Positions 6,175-6,999 of a stretch of 6,999 nucleotides of DNA are shown here, one piece after another. The stretch is from an uncultured Campylobacter sp. (GTDB lineage: Bacteria; Campylobacterota; Campylobacteria; Campylobacterales; Campylobacteraceae): contig CAMUNZ010000054.1 in assembly GCA_947090385.1 (NCBI GenBank), positions 1 through 6,999 on the forward strand, written 5' to 3'. Position numbers and translations under genes: made by a program. Numbering within the stretch: the first letter of the stretch is position 1; the number at the start of each line of letters is the position of its first letter. The notes below the pieces were generated by a model. That model was not told the DNA's origin and ran no database searches. It saw nothing but the letters and a program-made list of their open reading frames with translations.

Positions 6175-6999
6175 GTTTAATTGTGAAAAAAAGCTTTCAA
6201 ACGATTTTTGTTTGAAAGCCAAATTTGATTTAAAAGATGGTGAAATTTTAGCGATTTATGGCAAAAGTGGGGCTGGTAAAACTACCATTTTAAGGTTGAT
6301 TGCTGGATTTGACAAGCCTGATTTTGGAGAAATTAAATTTAAAGATAAAATTATTTTTAATGATAAAATTTTTGTAAAACCACAATTTCGAAATATTGGT
6401 TATATTTTTCAAGATTATGCACTTTTTGAAAATATGAGTGTTTTTAAAAATTTACTTTATGCAAAAAATGATCCAAAGTTTGCGTTAGAACTTTTGAAAA
6501 TGGCTGAAATTTTACATCTTAAAAATTATGAAATTTCGGCACTTTCTGGTGGTCAAAAGCAACGAGTAGCTCTTGCAAGAGCAATTATGTTAAAACCAAA
6601 AATTTTGCTTTTAGATGAGCCTTTGAGTGCGTTAGATAATAAAATTCGCACAAAACTTCAAAAATTTTTACAAATCATAAACGAAAAATTTAAAATTTCA
6701 ATGATTTTAATAAGTCACGATACGGCTGAAATTTATAAACTTGCAAAACGAGTTTTGGTCTTAGAAAATGGTAAAGTTAAAAATATAACAACACCAAAAG
6801 GGGCTTTTTTAAAACAAAGTGGCAGTCAGAAATTTGAATTTTTAGGTGAAATTTTAGAAATTTCAAAAAAAGATGAAATTTTTGTGGCGGTAATAAGAAT
6901 AGGGGAACAAATTTGCGAAGTTGCTTTAAGCGATTTAGAGGCTAAGAATTTTAGCATCGGGGACACGATTTTAGCTGGAAGCAAAGCTTATAAAATTTC
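6167..6999 (+). CDS. modC: ModC molybdate ABC transporter ATPase (3' end beyond the window)
   Basis: This is the cytoplasmic ATPase that powers molybdate import. 277 codons are visible with no stop before the edge. Motifs in order: Walker A GKSGAGKT (32-39), Q-loop Q82 in FQDYALF, signature LSGGQKQR (126-133), Walker B ILLLDEP (146-152), D-loop SALD (154-157) and the switch histidine in SHD (H184). From about residue 220 a TOBE domain follows (GEILEIS ... VALSDL ... IGDTILAGSKAYKI), as in ModC. It is probably close to its end, since one TOBE domain is nearly complete. The start ATG at 6167 overlaps the TOBE gene's stop by 8 bp, and there is no SD upstream, so translation should depend on coupling. 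A strong hairpin lies inside codons 9-18. The permease gene modB is not upstream where it would be expected. Confidence 0.93.
   Translation, partial: MIEFNCEKKLSNDFCLKAKFDLKDGEILAIYGKSGAGKTTILRLIAGFDKPDFGEIKFKDKIIFNDKIFVKPQFRNIGYIFQDYALFENMSVFKNLLYAKNDPKFALELLKMAEILHLKNYEISALSGGQKQRVALARAIMLKPKILLLDEPLSALDNKIRTKLQKFLQIINEKFKISMILISHDTAEIYKLAKRVLVLENGKVKNITTPKGAFLKQSGSQKFEFLGEILEISKKDEIFVAVIRIGEQICEVALSDLEAKNFSIGDTILAGSKAYKI
6193..6219 (+). repeat. Strong inverted repeat / hairpin within the modC start region
   Basis: GCTTTCAAACGA (6193-6204) can pair with TTGTTTGAAAGC (6208-6219) around a TTT loop. Ten outer pairs are perfect, followed by one G-T wobble and one A-T pair. It begins 26 nt after the A of the modC ATG and encodes residues 9-18. 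The downstream sequence is CAAATTTG rather than a T-run, so it is not a standard intrinsic terminator. It could act in the mRNA (pausing, processing, control of modC yield) or be incidental. Confidence 0.7.

Noticed and set aside
6796..6812. AAAAG...CTTTT pairing in modC as an internal terminator
   Set aside because: The stem is only five pairs, lies within the coding region and would not be stable.

Overview
The window looks like chromosomal DNA from a Campylobacter-type Campylobacterota (epsilonproteobacterium). It is very AT-rich, genes are packed with overlapping ends, the promoters have T-tracts and a -10 but no clear -35, and the protein set (LplT/Aas fusion, BrnQ, ModA plus a small TOBE protein plus ModC) is familiar from that group. 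The species cannot be fixed from sequence alone. I see no mobile element, CRISPR array, tRNA or rRNA. Most of the window is ordinary core metabolism and transport, and I did not find a clearly new system.

Layout: (1) 1-50, minus strand, the first 16 codons of an unidentified gene that runs off the left edge. (2) 51-191, a very AT-rich divergent promoter region. (3) 192-239, a possible 15-codon leader ORF with a good Shine-Dalgarno (SD) sequence whose end overlaps the next start. (4) 232-3669, one giant 1145-residue protein joining an LplT-like lysophospholipid flippase, a PlsC-type acyltransferase and an acyl-ACP synthetase. (5) 3666-4985, brnQ, coupled to the fusion gene through an ATGA overlap. 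(6) 4984-5014, a strong intrinsic terminator that begins within the brnQ stop codon. (7) 5015-5060, the promoter region for the molybdate genes. (8) 5061-6999, modA, a tandem TOBE (di-Mop) protein and modC, each overlapping the next; modC runs off the right edge.

The window therefore holds two co-directional transcription units. The first combines membrane phospholipid repair (re-import and re-acylation of lysophospholipids) with Na+-coupled branched-chain amino acid uptake. The second makes the periplasmic receptor, an intracellular oxyanion-binding protein and the ATPase of a molybdate importer. The permease modB is absent from the place where it is usual in C. jejuni, so it should lie downstream or elsewhere. 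The least expected signals are a near-perfect 12-bp hairpin inside the first codons of modC, which has no SD of its own, and the SD-bearing leader ORF in front of the SD-less fusion gene.
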